This document shows positions 43,727-58,511 of a DNA stretch of 64,000 nt, in pieces (within the stretch, counting starts at the first letter, position 1; each line of letters begins with the position of its first letter). The position numbers and the translations under genes were made by a program. The notes below the pieces were generated by a model. The model was not told the origin of the DNA, made no database searches, and saw nothing but the letters and a program-made list of their open reading frames with translations. The stretch is taken from NCBI RefSeq assembly GCF_020520425.1, contig NC_079487.1:134562385-134626384 (forward strand), written 5' to 3'. The stretch comes from Spinacia oleracea. Taxonomy: Eukaryota; Streptophyta; Magnoliopsida; Caryophyllales; Amaranthaceae.

Positions 43727-44377
43727 TGAAGGAATTATGTCCTTAGACATTTCCGGCAATTACTAAATATAAATAGGAATTAATTATGAAGATAATAAGT
43801 TAATTATTTTAGTAATCATATTTGCTTGCTAGAGAATAAATGTGATTAGCAGGACAATATTGATTGGACCTACAACTAAAATATATTAATCCTATAAGGT
43901 CACACATATAAGCATTAATTGGAATGGGCCCAAAAGGCCCGATGGCAACCGGTCTGTTAAGGGAAGAATGTTGGGCTTTGGTTTTGTGTTAACCTAAAAC
44001 TTTCACATTGTAATAGTTATAATGTCAGGGATTTAAAAATCACGTTCATTCAATATCTGACAAAAAGGAAAACACAAAAACCCTAATTCTAATTCTCTAA
44101 ACGCCGTACATCCCAAACAAAGCAAGAGACAGATTGTGATCGTTCTCTTCCGTACTAGCATACGTGGGATTCAATTCGTGCTTGTGGACTGAGTAGAGGA
44201 GCAACAAGTGGGGCTCTAAGATCTTCGAAGCTTGCATACGAACGGGAGAACACGCTTCAAAGGTGATTATTCTTTCGACTTAATCTGATCTATACTATTG
44301 TTATGCATGAGATCCTGTGATAGATGTTAGGAAATTGTTTCCTGAAATTCCGCTTTATGCATCTATATGTTCCTACA
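43727..44377 (+). repeat. Right LTR of the copia element
   Basis: Second 651-base copy, starting TGAAGGAATTATG right after a purine-rich tract and ending CTACA. It is followed by the TCAAT target duplication. Confidence 0.93.
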
Positions 44378-44382
44378 TCAAT

Positions 44383-48158
<3,776 letters not shown>

Positions 48159-48573
48159 TGATGTTATGATGCCTGCAAGCAAGAGAGTTAGGAGCATTGT
48201 TACCCAATTATAAATACATATATGTTGGACTTTTCGATCATTGTAGAAAAAATGAGTGTTCATTATTGGTGTATTGTGTTGCTAACCATCATGAGTACTA
48301 CGTACGAAGCACTACGTATGTTTTTATGTAATCTTGCTATGCATCCGAAAAAAGTAACTAGATTGGAAACATTATACGGAGTATGTAAAAATATAATTGG
48401 GTTTTACCATTTTGTTCCTTAATTTTGCTTTAGTTTTTGCTACTCTTTGAGTTATTGAATTGTAACCATCCTGGTTAATATTTCAAGCTTGTACCCAATT
48501 TTGTTGTGAGTTCGTTGGGGTGGTTAAGTAGGAATTCTCTTTTATAATATCTCCATTTTTCAAATGATTTTTT
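48159..48573. other. 3' region of the ARF gene
   Basis: AT-rich sequence following the ARF stop codon, expected to hold the 3' untranslated region. ATACGGAGTATG near 48373 is a Stowaway-type remnant. No gene recognised. Confidence 0.4.
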
Positions 48574-49707
48574 TGTTATTGTAAGAAGAACGACCCTACT
48601 GAATAGGACATTTTAAGGATAAACCAACTCAGCTACATAAGTAAGACTCTTGGGAAAGCATGAGAAAATAGAATAGGAGAATTCGCCACGTATCCAAGAA
48701 CCTCAACTAAAAGATACTACATATTTTACACATGATCTCGAGATCATAAGATAAAATCCCTACCGAGTACCAACTACACTAATGAAGTGTTGTTGTGGGG
48801 TTTTTCCGATCAGCTGATGACAATGAGGTTTCTGGTAGAATACAACACGATCTTGGCTCCGACCTGCAAAACAAGAATATTCCTCTCGGAATATTCCCTC
48901 CGGTGCTTAAGTAAGTATGGGTTTTTAGAGAGAGAAAATAGAGAGAAGGCAGAGCATATAAAATTTGTGGTGGTTGTGAATTCAATGTCCCTGTCCTTGG
49001 GACTTGATCCTTTTATAGTACTCTCTCCGTCCAGGAATACTTGACCTGTTTTCCTTATCGGGCCGTCCCTTAATACTTGTCCTGTTTCTAAAAATGGAAA
49101 TATTCTAACAATATTATATTATTTCTCACTCCACCCCTATTAACCCACCTACCCCCTACTCCATACAAAAAATAATTAAAAATTCAACTCCTACTCTCCC
49201 CCAACCCCACCTCTTAACCCACCTCCCACTAACTACATTAAAATAATACCCCACTATCAACTACTATCTATTAAATTAAATAAGTCAATTCAAGTCCCTT
49301 AAACTCTGTGCCGGTCAAACCGGGTCGAGTATTCCGGGACGGAGGGAGTACTAAGTTAAGGAAGGAATGACATAGAATCTTTCTAATGTGATTGTTTGAA
49401 CTTTGAGGGGCTGACATGTGTCCCCAGCTTTAGTGCAACCAGCCTGATATGAGACATAAATGGGCTTTTGGGCCTTTGTGCATGATAGGAAAGTGAACAG
49501 TTTTTTCTCCTTATATTGACACTGATTAATCCAACACAAATGTGACAGTGTGCCAAGGCTTAGTGCCATGTGTCACTACCTCTGGGGCATAAGGTGTGCC
49601 ACGTCACATAGCAGTCAGTGGTCCATGTTGGACAGTCTAATGACATAATTCAGGCCATGTGTCACTCTTTAAGTGGCACAGATAACGTGGTAATTTTGCC
49701 TACAACA
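48574..49707 (-). mobile_element. Possible solo-LTR-like fossil with a nested MITE
   Basis: On the minus strand the segment starts TGTTGTAGGCAAAATTACC and ends CTTACAATAACA, giving TG...CA ends with short inverse termini. It includes CTTACTTAAGCACCGGAGGG followed by GTTTTGCAGGT, wording often seen in the end region of plant LTRs. No internal coding region and no matching target duplication were found. A Stowaway MITE sits inside it, so the LTR-like sequence is older. Family unknown. Confidence 0.4.
49021..49348. mobile_element. Stowaway-type MITE
   Basis: Starts CTCTCTCCGTCCAGGAATAC and ends with the inverse GTATTCCGGGACGGAGGGAG. It is flanked by TA on both sides (49019-49020 and 49349-49350). 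About 328 bases, no coding capacity. Confidence 0.88.
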
Positions 49708-50204
49708 AGTGCTTCCTCTAGTTAGCGGGTTGAGGAGTCATATATTTTAACCTTTTTTAACACTCCTTATACAAATCGACTAATCGAGTATTACTTATCG
49801 GGTCGAATATAATAGCTTTTGAGAATTTAGATTAGATACTCTAAATCCTTATATAGTTGTAGACTTGTAGGGCTTTGATCGAGTATATTGTGAAGAAGAA
49901 AAAAGTCAAACTAGTTATGAGCATCAAGTAAGTTGTTGGGCCCATATTATTTATTCCACGTGAAAAGGCTCAGATCATTATCACATTCTGTCCAAATTTA
50001 AGGCCCATCACTTCTTTGTCGTTTAGACTACTACTCGCTCACGCATTGTAGTCACAGAAATAACTTGGTTGAGGAAATAGTTAAGAGAGAATTTATAAAG
50101 GAATTTTGTTGATCAAAGGTAGGGAGGTAAACAAGTCAAGTTGAAATTTTGTTTGTTCATGTTACGTTTGAACTTTGAAGGTCATTGAGTGTGTTAATGT
50201 TTTA
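49708..50204. other. Spacer
   Basis: Unremarkable AT-rich sequence; no gene or repeat with supportable limits. Confidence 0.4.
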
Positions 50205-50436
50205 GGCTGCGTTCTATTCACCTGCTTTTCACTTAATTTTTCTGAACTTATTTTGAATTTATCTGAACTTATCTGAACTTATCTGAACTTATTAGAACTT
50301 ATCAAAACTTATTTTAGTTATAAATTGTACTTGGTCAACCCTTATTTTTCCTGAACTTATCTTATCTGAACTTACTGAATTTATCTGAACTTATTTTTCC
50401 TAAAATAACTGAAAATAAGGTGAATAGAACATAGCC
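50205..50436. mobile_element. Tourist-like (PIF/Harbinger) MITE
   Basis: Begins GGCTGCGTTCTATTCACCT and ends with the inverse AGGTGAATAGAACATAGCC. The 3-base target TTA is duplicated on both sides (50202-50204 and 50437-50439). A TTA duplication is characteristic of PIF/Harbinger elements. The inside is filled with degenerate TCTGAACTTAT units. A partial relative lies at about 60310-60425. Confidence 0.82.
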
Positions 50437-52516
50437 TTATTCATCTTTCAAAAAAAATACTCAGGTAAGTTTTATGTCCTATATGTTCATATAGATTCAG
50501 TTAAGTTGCATTTTAGTCCAATCTAGTTAATAAGTTGTAATCAGATCCTATAAGTTTACTCTTTTATCCTCTCAAAAAAAAAAAAAAAAATAATTACTCC
50601 CTTGCATTCAACTATGATCAAGTCTAATAAATTGCAATAAGGTTTTAGGTCAATTAAATTTAGTTCATATAAGATGTAGGTTTCACCGGTGAAGATAATA
50701 CACCTTTAATATATATATATTTGATTAAACTCAAGCTCGAACAAACTAAATTATTTAACTGAACTAAACTATTTTTACTGTTAAATTAAAATGAACTAAA
50801 CTAAACTATTTATACTGTTAAATTAAAATGAACTAAACTAAACTTATTGAATTTGAGTTAAAGTGAACATAATTTATTGTACGTGCAAAAAACTGAATTT
50901 ATAAAGACCAAATGTCCAAAAACTATCGCTTATAAATTGATATTTTATTTTATCTTTTCAGAATATTAGATATTCACTTATGAATAAAACTGTTAAAAAA
51001 ACAAAAATGTTGTAAAAAACTTTGTTTCGAAGACGTCAAGATAGAACCAAACCTTACCATTTTCAACAATGTGAGTTGTACATGGAAGTGTACTTGTACT
51101 ATATCTGTAAACGTCACTCATATTTCACTCCAAACTTTAACTTTGACTCAAATGCAACTTCCCTACCCTCACTTTCATTGTTTCATACCCCACATTGACA
51201 ACCTTCACAATTTCACTTACAATATAATAAAAACGATACTAATACTCTCTCAATTCCTGAATAATTTTCGTCATTTGTTAATCATGTGAGTAGTAATTTA
51301 AGAGGTGATTATTTTCACCTTACAATATCTGAATTTTAGTTGAACTTATCTAAACTAATAAAACTTGAACACTTGTTAAGACCTGATTGGAACTTATTAC
51401 ACCTGATCAAACCAGATTTCAAGAGAGAAAAACTTAAAAGACTAAACTTATACGACTTGATTGAAAGTCATTGACCAAATATGACCTAATTACATCTTAT
51501 CTGAACGTATTAGACATGATTTTTTCTTTAAAATTGAAAAGAACGCCGTTACTTGTCTTATGACTACAATCATTTACCCAAAGTATCAATTTTAATACAC
51601 CACAATTGTCGAAATTCACATAGAAATATTTTTTTCTCTTGAATTTTCCGTGGAAGACTCTAACTTCCATATATTCATAAGTATATTTTGTAATTTTGAT
51701 CAATATTTTACGTTATCAAAGTGAAAGTTTCATTAATATTAAAAATAATGAGTATATATAAAAACATAGAAAATTAAAATGATAATTATCTATAAACGGA
51801 AGAATATTCCATATAATAACCCAATTATGTTTTCCTTTACATTGGTGTAAAATGTAACAACAAAAATAGCTCTTCCCTAGATTCCGAAGTGAGGGAAACT
51901 AAGTTGCCCCCCACCTCACTATATGTACTCGATATTTACAAATACTACACGTTTCCCCATGTCATTTTCTGCCCATATTCTAAGTATGTTGTATGTACTA
52001 CCAAAACCATATTATAACATTTTTATTTATTTTATAATTTTTATTGTATAGTTTTAACCGTTACACTCCCTTCTGTTACATTAATCCACCATCAAACGTG
52101 CAAAGTACCTGTAAATTTTTGTCAAATTTAATTTTTTATTTTATAGTTGTATGGATCTGAATAGTGACCTCATTTTCTTTAGCTTGTGAAAAATAGGTAG
52201 AACATTTCCCAAAAATCTATGCTATTTTTGCTCTTACTTTCCATACCCAGTTGAGATTTTATGATTTTGTACTCATCAGTTGCTGTCATCTTACTGTTTC
52301 ATTTACTCAATATTTCTTCTTTTTTCTTGAATATAAACTAATTAATTCAACATTTGATGATTTCTGTGAAATTTTTACTTCGTTTCAGAGTGAAAGCAAA
52401 CACACCCAGATGATTTTTCTTCATTTTTTTCTACTAAAATTTACTTAGAACTGATATTATAGTCATTCATATTAGTGAAGATTTTCTGGTGTTTATCGTT
52501 GGGGTTTTCTTCTTCC
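50437..52516. other. Long AT-rich spacer upstream of the remorin gene
   Basis: No gene is seen. A unit of about 45 bases (AACTAAACTATTT, then TACTGTTAAATTAAAATG) is repeated in tandem at about 50755-50845. Around 51300-51520 are diverged CTTATCTGAAC-type words like those inside the Tourist-like MITE. The right part probably holds the remorin promoter. Confidence 0.45.
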
Positions 52517-52805
52517 CAGATTCTTACTGGTTTTATCTAGTGTTGGTGTTTAGAAACTACTCGAAAAGGTGTTTTTGCAGTAGTCTTAAGTTTTGAGTGA
52601 CAACTGAGAGTTCAGTAATCAGTATCTGAAGTTTTTGGATCTTGGTAAAAACTTTGTCAGTTTTTTTTTTTTTTGGTATCAGATTCTTATTGCTTTTATC
52701 GGTTGTTAGTCACTATTCCTAGTCTGTTTTGAGTGACAAATGAGAGTTCAGTAGTCAGTGTTTGAAGTTTGTGGTGGATCTTTGGTAAAAGTTTGTCAGT
52801 TTTTT
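52517..52805 (+). repeat. Duplication in the 5' leader of the remorin gene
   Basis: A block of roughly 140-160 bases occurs twice (about 52517-52665 and 52680-52805). Shared words in the same order are CAGATTCTTA, GTTTTATC, TTTTGAGTGACAA, TGAGAGTTCAGTA and AAACTTTGTCAG. The copies are clearly diverged. They lie less than 400 bases before the start codon. Confidence 0.7.
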
Positions 52806-52893
52806 GTGCAAGGAAGGTGTTTGTTAGAACGACTGTGTAATTACATTACATAAAAGTTTGTGTTTTGATTGAGGTTGATTAAGAAGGTAGAAA

Positions 52894-55453
52894 ATGGTGA
52901 GATCTATGGAGGATAAGGAGATCTCTAATGGAAGCATTACATTTGAGTTTCACAAAGGGAATAGTAATAACAATAATAATGGGGTAATTACTAGAGCCAA
53001 TCATCAGCCTAGAACAGCTTTAGGAAAACCAACACCTTCAAAATGGGATGATGCACAGAAATGGCTAGTTGGGTTTTCCTCTAATAAGGCTAATAATAAG
53101 CCTCGAAACTCGAATGCTGATGATACAAGGTTGATTGCCCCTATTCCCCAGCAAGAACACCGTTATTCTGGTGTAGGTTATGATGATGATGATGAGGAAG
53201 TAGAGAAGAATGTGAATACCAAGAATGTTGATTGTGAGGAGGGTTTTTGGAGAGTTGATGAGGTGGTAGGGAATGCTAGTTTAGGTGTAGCTAGATCAGT
53301 TTGTGTTAGAGATATGGGGACTGAGATGACTCCTATTGCTAGTCAGGAACCTTCTAGAACAGCCACACCTATTCGGGCCACCACACCGGTGGGTCGCAGC
53401 CCGATTTCTTCCGGGCCTTCCACCCCAATGAGGTGCCAACATGGTGCTCAAAGTAGAATGTCTAATTGTGAGGAAGAAGATGATGGGAGTAAGATGGTGG
53501 AGAGTAGTAGTGGTTTGGAACTAGTTAAGAAGGTTAGTCCTTTAGAAAATCGAGCTTTGGCTTGGGATGAAGCGGAGCGTGCCAAATACATGGCTAGGTG
53601 AGCATATTGTCAATTACAATTTGGGTTCATTGTTGAGTAAATTAAAGGGTAATTAACAGGTATCATTGTTGTTGATTTGTAGGTATAAACGCGAAGAAGT
53701 GAAGATACAAGCTTGGGAAAATCATGAGAAGAGAAAAGCTGAAATGGAGATGAAGAAATTGGAGGTAATCTACTCATCTAAGATGCAGAGAACAACTACT
53801 TATATTATATATCAGATAATGAAGAAATAGAGAATAGGGTAGAATTGCTTGCCTGCTATATTGATATTGAGAGAGTATATATACAAAGTCTAGATATGGC
53901 TAAGTATGGTAGGATTCTATGCAATTATCTCCTACTAAAATACAGTGATATTATGATAATCTCTTCCTAAAATACAAATATATTACTATGTCAATATCCT
54001 AACAGATAACCATGTCTATGTTATTACTCACTTTTCCTAGAAAAGTATAGACATAGAGCAACAATTATGAAGGGTTTTATGTAACAGGTTATATACTCTG
54101 ACACTCTGTAGTTAACTATAAGAGGTTGGGATAATCAGATAGTGGTAACTAATTTTGATTGAAGGGAATATATAGTGCTTTGCTGTTGTTGATCTTCAAC
54201 TATCCATAGTAGAATAGTGTTTGCAGAATTGCAGTAAATAAGGCTAAACTTGATGTGAGGAGCTTGTTAGAGTAGCTACTGCTAAAACTGTTGTTACAGT
54301 AGTCATTTTTGCAACTGGTGCAAATGTCTCAGCATAGTGTGTTCCATGCTGTTGTTTGTTCCTGACCACTACCAACCTTGATTTGCACCTCTCAATCATT
54401 CCACTAGGCTTGAATTTGGTAATAGTGGCATTTAGGGGAGTTGCTAGCCTAGATAATTGCGCTTGTCTGCTCTTACTTAATTTGTTCTCGTGCAAAACTC
54501 CGGCGTTATAACTTGCAGCCTAGTAAAGATGACCGTGGACCAGGCCGGGCCGGGTACACAAAATTGTGGGCCAGGCCTGGGTCGTATTTTTTGGGAAAAG
54601 CAGAACAAGGCACGCTAAATTTAGTAAAACTAGGCTTAAGCATGACGGCCCGACAGCCAGTGGGCCTAGGCCATGTTTGAACTTTTCAGCCCGGTCTGAC
54701 CCAACACAATTCAGAGCAGGGGCCTGGCGTGGGACCGGTCCGTTTAGGCATATGGCCTGTGGGATTGGCCCGAAGGCCGACCCGGACCTGCACACGGCCA
54801 TCGTTACTTGCAGGCAGAAACTGAGCAGCTAGCACAAATGCACAATTCAGAGTTTGAGATCCTGCCTTTTGTCTGTTAATTTACGGAATTTGCTCACAGA
54901 GTTGTTGCTCGTGTTGCTGTTTGTCTAGCTAAGCTACCTTACACGTATAGCTGCTGAACTGTGGTATAATTGTATAACCAATATTCATCATTTTGTTGCA
55001 TCATTCGTGAAGACAGTATCGAATTGATGATGATCTTCATTCTTAAATCAGAAAATTATCAGTAAAACTTAAAAAAGCCAGGCTTATGAAGTACTTTTCA
55101 TTCACATATCTGCACATAACCTAAAGTATATTCTTAAGATTCTCAGAAAACATCTATTCATCATTCAGTAAGCTTATATATGAATCAAATTGGTAATAAG
55201 GATGATCATATATAATCGCGTTTTAAAACTGCTGTAACAGGTGAAAGCAGAGAGATTGAAAGCTAGAGCGCAGGAGAAGTATGCAAATAAACTTGCTGCA
55301 GCAAGAAGAATCGCAGAAGAGAAGCGTGCAAATGCAGAGGCAACATTGAATGAAAAAGCCGTCAAGACATCAGAGAAAGCAGATTATATCAGAAGAACGG
55401 GTCACTTGCCTTCTTCATTCTCTTTTAAGTTGCCTTCTTTATGTTGGCAGTAG
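52894..55453 (+). CDS. Remorin family protein
   Basis: Three exons, in frame: 52894-53597, 53683-53764, 55241-55453, giving 332 residues. The N-terminal two thirds is a long disordered arm: an Asn run near 24-29, GFSSNKANN, an acidic patch, and a Thr/Pro-rich part (TATPIRATTPVGRSP) suited to phosphorylation. The remorin C-terminal domain starts near ENRALAWDEAERAKYMARYK (about 220) and continues as a charged coiled coil (KAERLKARAQEKYANKLAAA, RRIAEEKRANAEATLNEKA) to RTGHLPSSFSFKLPSLCWQ. Remorins bind the inner face of the plasma membrane in nanodomains; the C-terminal hydrophobic stretch with a cysteine fits the anchor, which is S-acylated in studied members. From memory the best Arabidopsis match is At1g67590. 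Intron 2 is large and holds a copia remnant and a GC-rich element. The first ATG (52894) was chosen; another at 52906 would cost four residues. Confidence 0.92.
53785..54495 (-). mobile_element. Remnant of a Ty1/copia element in remorin intron 2
   Basis: About 54244-54495 on the minus strand encodes a piece of copia reverse transcriptase (YAETFAPVAKMTTV). Downstream on the same strand, 53785-54003 looks like an LTR, beginning TGTTAGGATATTGACATAG. Only this end of the element remains and the coding part is short and broken. It is clearly older than the copia element at 36009 and from another family. Confidence 0.7.
54519..54805. mobile_element. GC-rich hAT-like non-autonomous element in remorin intron 2
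   Basis: A GC island with TAAAGATGACCGTGG near its left end and the inverse CACGGCCATCGTT at its right end. It is flanked by ACTTGCAG on both sides (54511-54518 and 54806-54813). The interior repeats GGCCGGGCCGGG, GGCCTGG and CCCGGTCTGACCC words. Open frames on both strands reflect composition only. Confidence 0.75.
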
Positions 55454-56167
55454 TAACTTCTTCCTCAACATATATGTATTTAGATGTTAGTTTTTCGCCT
55501 CATTTTCTTGCATTTGTAAGCTTTTGTACCTTTTCCCTTTCGGCATATGCACTCGTCGCCTTTGAAATATGGATCAATCTTGAAAGTAATGGAAGATGAT
55601 CAATTGATACATTTATGCATTCATCCATGGAATTAGTTTTGAAGCTTTTGTTGGTGTTGCTCTTATGTAGTATCCTTAGTGAAGTTTAAGGTTGTCTACG
55701 ATTACAGAGGGGAATGATGTATATACGATGTGTTTCCAACTCTTGAGTAACACCCAAAACTTCAAACAATTATACTTGTTCAATTTTTTTTTTTTAAAGG
55801 ACTTATTGTTTTTGAAATTAACATGTTTTTTTTACATTTTATATGGAGTATAGAATGTGTTTATAGTTTTCTGATTTTTACTTATTTTTCAAAGTTGTAT
55901 TTAGTTTGATCTAAGTATTCACAATGTTACGAATCGATTTAATGCATCAAGATAAACCAAGTACTCCCTCCATTTTAAATCATTTCATCAATTTGATATT
56001 ATTTACTATTCATATACTATTAACTTTTACTTGCACTTTGACTTTGACTTGTTCACTATTCCTAACTAAGACCATTACAACTAAGGTTAATGCTCTATAA
56101 TGTTTCCCACTTCGTGATTAGCTCTAGAGGGTTGCTTATAGGAAATCACTTATTTGTAATCATTCAA

Positions 56168-56501
56168 TCAAAAGGTCTTGCGCGCACAAGGTGTACAATA
56201 AATTTATTGTACACCAAGATAACTTTTACCCATTTTTTTATAACTTTAACTTAGTTTTGATTAAATTTTATATTAGTAAAAAAAAAGTTGATAGATAAAC
56301 ATTTTAAAGGGTTAAATGATTAATTTTATACATTATTAGTGATTTTGAAGAAATAAATAATATTAAAATGAAAAAAATTTATCACTAAAAAAAGATAACT
56401 TTTAGTTTTACATATATAACCTTAACTTTTAAGCATTTTGAGTTAACTTTTACTTCGGTGTACAATATTTATTATACAACCCTTGTAAATAAGAATGTGT
56501 G
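56168..56501. mobile_element. MITE present in copy A and absent from copy B
   Basis: The 334-base insert has inverted inner ends (ACAAGGTGTACAATAAATTT on the left; inverse of the right ACAAGGGTTGTATAATAAAT). It is flanked by TCATTCAA on both sides (56160-56167 and 56502-56509). The matching place in copy B, near 60820, reads GTAATCATTCAACATGATAC with a single TCATTCAA, an empty site. The 8-base duplication suggests hAT-type, though the ends are not diagnostic. No coding capacity. Confidence 0.85.
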
Positions 56502-56772
56502 TCATTCAATATGATACTTTATTCTAAAGTGTAGACATACTATTCTTTACTCCAATAAAAATTACTATAAAAAGTCAATATCCTTTGAGGAAAATATATA
56601 TCAAAATAATTCCATAAAATCTCACGGTATTATAATCTCTACGCTTATAAAAGAGGAAGGAAATATAAAGTTGAGATGATTATGACAAGGTTCGAGAATA
56701 ATTATGCCAATCTAACTAGCTTTATACAAACTCGTGCAATACCAACAATAAATACGATCCAATCTAAGCAAC

Positions 56773-57152
56773 TAAATATGGTCGTGGGTCGGGTCGGGTC
56801 GGGCTTCACCCCGAGCCCACGTGCCTAAACAGAGCAGGCCTAAGTCAGTCCCACTCTGCATCGTGCCAAGTTGGGATGAAAAGTTCAAAATAAGGCCCAA
56901 GCCCGACCCAAGCATGTGGCTGTCGTGTCGGGCCGTTGTGTCTCAGCCTAATTTTACAAAATTTAGCGTGCTTTGTCGTGGCGGGTCGAGTCGTGCAGTG
57001 CCTAATCGTGCTTTTTCCAAAAAAAAAAAAGCCAGGCCTGACACACGACCCACGAATTCGTCCTCGTTGATGAGCCGTGTGTTTTTCGTGCTCGTGCTGG
57101 ACCGGACTTTTTCCGTACCGGGTCGGATTGGGCTGGCCCTCAACCATCTCTA
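56773..57152. mobile_element. GC-rich hAT-like element in copy A
   Basis: Starts TAAATATGGTCGTGGGTCGG and ends TCAACCATCTCTA, an imperfect inverse. A perfect 8-base duplication TAAGCAAC lies on both sides (56765-56772 and 57153-57160). The inside repeats GTCGTG, CGGGTCG and CGTGCTCGTGC words. The 8-base target duplication and TARAGATGG ends point to the hAT superfamily; no transposase is encoded. Confidence 0.82.
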
Positions 57153-57440
57153 TAAGCAACCCGGACAAAATACAAGCTTAATACGGATTCTCGGGGTAAG
57201 AAGTCAATAATTGGGGAGTTGGCTGGCAATCTCAGTTTCACTGAAGAAGAGTCGAGTTCGAGTCACACTTTGCGGTGACATCCTTTCTTTTCTCCCTCAA
57301 TATTTCTTATTCCTGTCTTCCCCCCTTTTTTCTACCCGCACCATAATTTTCTCTCTCCTCACCGCACTTCCGCTCTCCGCCGATAATCCCTGAATTCCAT
57401 CACTTTTTCACTCTCTCTCTCTCCTCCGATTGCGAGAGGT

Positions 57441-58503
57441 GTGATAGTAAATAGAAGAATACAGCGCAATACAGGTTATATACACCATATTTCCACTAAA
57501 TACAAACTCCTAGCATTAATTACTTCTTATTTTTTTGAGAAAAATACGACTGCCTTTCCCACATTTTTACACTTATTGCCCTGTTTTCTAGATAGTGAAA
57601 ACTGAGAAACATTAGCAGCTTCAGTGATAGTTGCTCTTCAGTAATCGTTCCAAAATTTGATTAATCCGTATTCAACAACATCCAATTTGATAATTGATCC
57701 CAAATTCACGATCCCTGCATTATTCTGCGAGAAGATAATCTTCACTAACAAGAGTCGGTTTTCTTGTACTGGTGATTGATGCAAACATTTCTGGCGGCAA
57801 AACCTAAAATGTTGGAAGTTGGTGATGATGTTGGTTAGCTGGTTATCGTTGGTTAATGATCAGTTTTGGTAAAGTAGATGCGGAGCAGAGTACCAACAAG
57901 ACAGGTATGTCTATGTCTAGAGTACCAAACCTAAATATTTTTTTAATTTTAAGACCATTGCCAGTTTCCAATTTGAAAAACTGTATCAATTAATTCATGC
58001 TTTCCGGTGCAGTAATTTATGTAGTTAACTCATCCGTGACATCCTTTTGTAATTTCATAATTCGCAGAATTGTGTGCTCAAGTGATTAGCGTGTTATATA
58101 TACAGTAAATGTGTTAATCGTTGGTAATCACTTTGTTCTCTACCGAAAATAATCACTCTGTTATCTTCGGAGTAACAAGGACAATTTTCCCAACCCGAAC
58201 ACTAAACTGCACTGCATTCAGATTAGAAATTCTAAAATACAATAAAATAAATCGAATAACGCAGGTAATTGAAGAACCTAGGTTTTATAATTCCAAAGAA
58301 AAATCGGCTTACCTCGGATAACGACGAAATGGAGAACAAAATTATAAGTTCAAGTTTCCACCAACACTAAGGTATGTTCTATGGAGATTTTTGAACCAGG
58401 AAATGAAATCGTTCAAAATAGAAATGAAGAATCGGAAAATTTCATTTGCAACAGTGTTATCTGGGACCCACAGGCCAACTCACCGATATTTATTTGCAAC
58501 CTA
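57441..58503. other. Spacer inside the duplicated region
   Basis: No gene or defined element is recognised. The left end follows the copy of the kinase-gene leader-like CT-rich sequence. AT-rich throughout. Confidence 0.4.
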
Positions 58504-58511
58504 TCACGCCT

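Larger units (their letters stand above)
36009..44377 (+). mobile_element. Ty1/copia LTR retrotransposon, young but broken
   Basis: An 8369-base element with 651-base LTRs at both ends and a perfect 5-base target duplication TCAAT (36004-36008 and 44378-44382). A primer-binding site TGGTATCAG at 36661, matching the initiator methionine tRNA, lies one base after the left LTR. A purine-rich tract (GTGGGAGA) directly precedes the right LTR. Parts in order: AT-rich untranslated leader of about 2.2 kb; gag from about 38930 with a CCHC zinc knuckle near 39690-39740; protease region near 39810-39900; integrase about 40220-41000; reverse transcriptase about 41450-42250 with the YVDD motif near 41980; RNase H about 42280-42900; untranslated 3' part. 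Integrase before reverse transcriptase places it in Ty1/copia; lineage not resolved. Coding sequence has roughly four interruptions, so it is a fossil, yet the LTRs differ by only about one base by eye, which dates insertion to well under a million years. Confidence 0.95.
55708..57440. repeat. Duplicated segment, copy A
   Basis: This block just downstream of the remorin gene recurs at 60244-61692 with diverged sequence but the same order: GGGGAATGATGTATAT, TTGATCTAAGT-TTCACAATG, a CTCCCTYCRTTTTAAATC stretch, GGGTTGCTTATAGGAAATCA, ACTAGCTTTATACAAACTCG, a GC-rich hAT-like element, TTGGCTGGCAATCTCAGTTT and CTCCTCCGATTGCGAGAGGT. Copy A contains one extra element (56168-56501) that copy B lacks. 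No coding sequence is recognised in it. Confidence 0.88.

Noticed and set aside
43470-43766. 98-residue open frame near the right end of the copia element as an extra gene
   Set aside because: It shows no family likeness, crosses into the LTR and lies in the untranslated 3' part.
57236-57265. GAGTTCGAGTCAC in both duplicated copies as a tRNA B box
   Set aside because: No matching A box at the right distance, no tRNA fold and no tail. It is simply part of the duplicated block.
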